A stretch of 64,000 bases of DNA from Pyrrhoderma lamaoense (taxonomy: Eukaryota; Basidiomycota; Agaricomycetes; Hymenochaetales; Hymenochaetaceae), in NCBI GenBank assembly GCA_002794735.1, contig NBAZ01000008.1, forward strand, positions 620,001 to 684,000, written 5' to 3'. A model generated the notes under the pieces. The model was not told where the DNA came from and did not search any database. It saw nothing but the letters and a program-made list of their open reading frames with translations. Numbering within the stretch: position 1 is the first letter of the stretch; every line of letters starts with the position of its first letter. The translations under genes and the position numbers were made by a program. Below are positions 62,051 to 64,000 of this stretch, piece after piece.

Positions 62051-63175
62051 ATGAGGAAGAAGAAGGAAAAGAAAGAGGCGTGTAATCATTTTTTTTTGCT
62101 GTATAATACTGAAGAAGAATACTATGTTTGTAATCTGAATGCAAGCTGGTCTTGAAATCCAACCAAGTTTCGTCCTTCCTTCTGATAGCAGCAGATGAGA
62201 TTCAGGTCCAAGAACCCTTTGTACTATTGGCGTAGATTTAGACGTAGGTTAGGTACGATCAAAGGGAAACTCTTTCTATTGAGATATTGTGCATATGCAT
62301 TCGCGGAAAGATTTCTCATGGGATGTAAGGGAACAAATAATCAAATAAGTTGGGACATCTATTACCAGGGTTCATGGTTATATATCCGGCGTCTTCACTT
62401 ATTCGTCTTGTCCACTCCTGTTTTCCCCTTTTATTTTGCTTAATCATAAGGCACGTCTTATGAACAAGTTTCAGGAATAGGGAGAAATATCTCCCAAGAG
62501 AATAGAAGATAGAGTAGATAAAGTGTGGGCAGTATTCACAGGCATTTGGTCGTTCTAGTTGGCCTTCCACAGAAAATTCTAGGGAATGGTTATGTAACCA
62601 GGTTCAGGAGGCCTCACAAAAAGGAAATGCACCATTACCTCGCTACACACATTGATCCTATTGTTGCATATACGAAGTCGGACAAAGACCGGAAGCAAAT
62701 TTAGACGCGAAGTTGATGATTTCTGACTTCGAGTCAAACTATTTGTTGATTAGTCTCACCCAGAGACATTATGTGTCATTGCTATCCGCCTATCGATCTT
62801 GTAGCTTACTCCAAAACCGTCATTGCTAGTCATTCTATTCTCGCCGCACACTTTGTCCTATCCATAAAAAAAGCGTGAGATTCAACGAAAATTCAGTGTA
62901 GAACGGAAGGCAATTTGAATTTATGCAACTAATATATTTTTTGTGATGTTGATGATCAGGGCACACGGACTTTAGGTAGAATACAAGGCGATCCCAAACC
63001 GAGTTCAACCTCCTGGGATACTCTATGTAGCCATCTAGGCCTCAGCGTTCTCTCAACCATATCCCCCTTAATTTATAAGTATAAAGAGACTCAGGAGCTT
63101 TGCAAACTTACGCTTGTCCTCCCCGCATTTTTTTCTTTGTAAAGTCCTCAGAGGCTCGCTCTTTAAGTCTGATCC
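62051..63175. other. Intergenic, RIB4 to carboxylesterase
   Basis: This should hold the carboxylesterase promoter and the 3' end of RIB4. It is AT-rich, with a TATAAGTATAAA box at about 63075 that is a fair TATA candidate roughly 100 bases before the start. The open frame 62195-62443 has no support. Confidence 0.55.
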
Positions 63176-64000
63176 ATGGTTTCCACGTCTCTCTTCCGAT
63201 TCCTGTACTTGCTCGTGCTTTTGCACTCTACTTTTGCAAGTCCTGTATCCTCACATAATGTTGTTGCACGAGCTGGTACGCCTCCGATCATCACCGGACT
63301 ACTATGTTTACTCTTTGGGAGATGTGTTGACACCTACAAACCAGGATCTGTTGTGAATATCTCGACTGCTGTAGGTTCTGCTACTGGTGTTGTAGACTCC
63401 AGTGCTGTCCGCTTTCCTGTTAAGTATGCATCCGCAGACCGCTGGCAGCCTTCAGTGATGTCTTCTAGCTGGATACTTCCGTAAGTTCATTCATTTATTT
63501 TTTTCGTTTCCATCTTTCTCTTGCGTCGTCCTCGGTTGGCAAGATACAGAAAGAAGTGTTTCTTGAATCATAATAGAGATTTACTGACCTCTTTTCTCTT
63601 TGGAATTCGTATTTTTATTGTCTTTCAGGGACAACTCCACAGACCCTACTGCTATGCCACTGGCATGTCCGCAGCCAGCAAGCTCCGAGAATAGTGCTGC
63701 AACAAGTGAGGATTGTCTCTCAATGGTTCTTTATGTCCCGACAACCGCAGCTTCAACAAAGTTCTCAACGATGGTTTGGTAAGTATCCTGTTTTTAACTT
63801 ATTGTCGTGCCGCCGGCCGTGATCTATGATCGATCGGTTAACAAACCTTTAACATACTGGGAGAAAATATTGACGCGACTTGACCTCACCCCCTAGGATA
63901 CATGGAGGGTCCTTTATCGTTGGTTCAGCCTCGGGCCCTGGCCTCGATGGAGCAAAGCTTGCTTCGGCAACAGGCTCTATTGTTGCTGTTGTACAGTACC
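63176..64000 (+). CDS. Secreted type-B carboxylesterase/lipase, 3' end cut by window edge
   Basis: An alpha/beta-hydrolase of the cholinesterase-like type-B carboxylesterase family. The start at 63176 begins a signal peptide: MVSTSLFRFLYLLVLLHSTF with ASP cleavage region. After the leader come RFPVKYASADRWQPS, an intron, PLACPQPASSEN, SEDCLSMVLYVPTT, and after the next intron MVWIHGGSFIVGSASGPGLD and LASATGSIVAVVQY at the right edge. SEDCL and the oxyanion-hole HGG are the family signatures. The nucleophile elbow (GESAG type) is past the window. The substrate (lipid, ester or toxin) cannot be told. Confidence 0.9.

Overview
The window looks like nuclear DNA of a basidiomycete fungus, probably Agaricomycotina. 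Nearly every conserved gene is cut by many short GT-AG introns of about 50-80 bases, often with a CTAAC- or CTAAT-type branch site, and some exons are only 9-20 bases long. The gene set is fungal: DASH subunit Dad3, riboflavin synthesis genes RIB3 and RIB4, arginase, a HOP1-type meiotic HORMA protein and a candidate Clp1-type BTB-like protein. I saw no tRNA, rRNA, CRISPR array or intact transposon. Exon structures were read by hand from splice signals and protein similarity, so exon edges are estimates.

Layout. 0-6 kb: a partial PLP aminotransferase (-), RIB3 (-), a doubtful small gene (-) and arginase (+). 6-10.6 kb: AT-rich DNA with one degenerate or lineage-specific Ser/Thr-rich reading frame. 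10.6-20.4 kb: DOA1/PLAA (-) and HOP1 (-). 21.6-24.4 kb: the Clp1-like gene (-). 24.4-31.2 kb: a gene-poor, microsatellite-rich stretch. 31-37 kb: PAC1/LIS1 (-) and a YTHDF-type m6A reader (+). 39-44 kb: tRNA-Ile-lysidine synthetase (-), ARPC1 (+) and DAD3 (-). 45-49 kb: a DUF1479 dioxygenase (+) and GTR1/RagA (+). 50-55 kb: MAK21/NOC1 (-), a histidine phosphatase (+) and a small basic/acidic protein (-). 56-57 kb: an unknown protein with three internal repeats. 58.7-62 kb: an ankyrin protein (+), an SRP40/Nopp140-type protein (-) and RIB4 (+). 63.2 kb to the end: a secreted type-B carboxylesterase (+), cut by the edge.

Shared functions. RIB3 and RIB4 make the two substrates that meet at lumazine synthase, although they lie 58 kb apart. 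MAK21 and SRP40 serve the nucleolus and ribosome assembly. GTR1 signals amino acids to TORC1. PAC1, ARPC1 and DAD3 act on cytoskeleton and spindle. HOP1 and the Clp1-like gene lie side by side on the same strand, and both would act in the sexual cycle.

Caution on sequence quality. At least seven one-base frame breaks interrupt otherwise conserved reading frames in TilS, the Clp1-like gene, MAK21, SRP40 and RIB4, plus one in the unknown 7.6 kb gene. All are explained by one missing base, and nearly all sit in or next to a short homopolymer run. This pattern suggests systematic assembly under-calling rather than gene decay, and it matters for any automatic annotation of the window.
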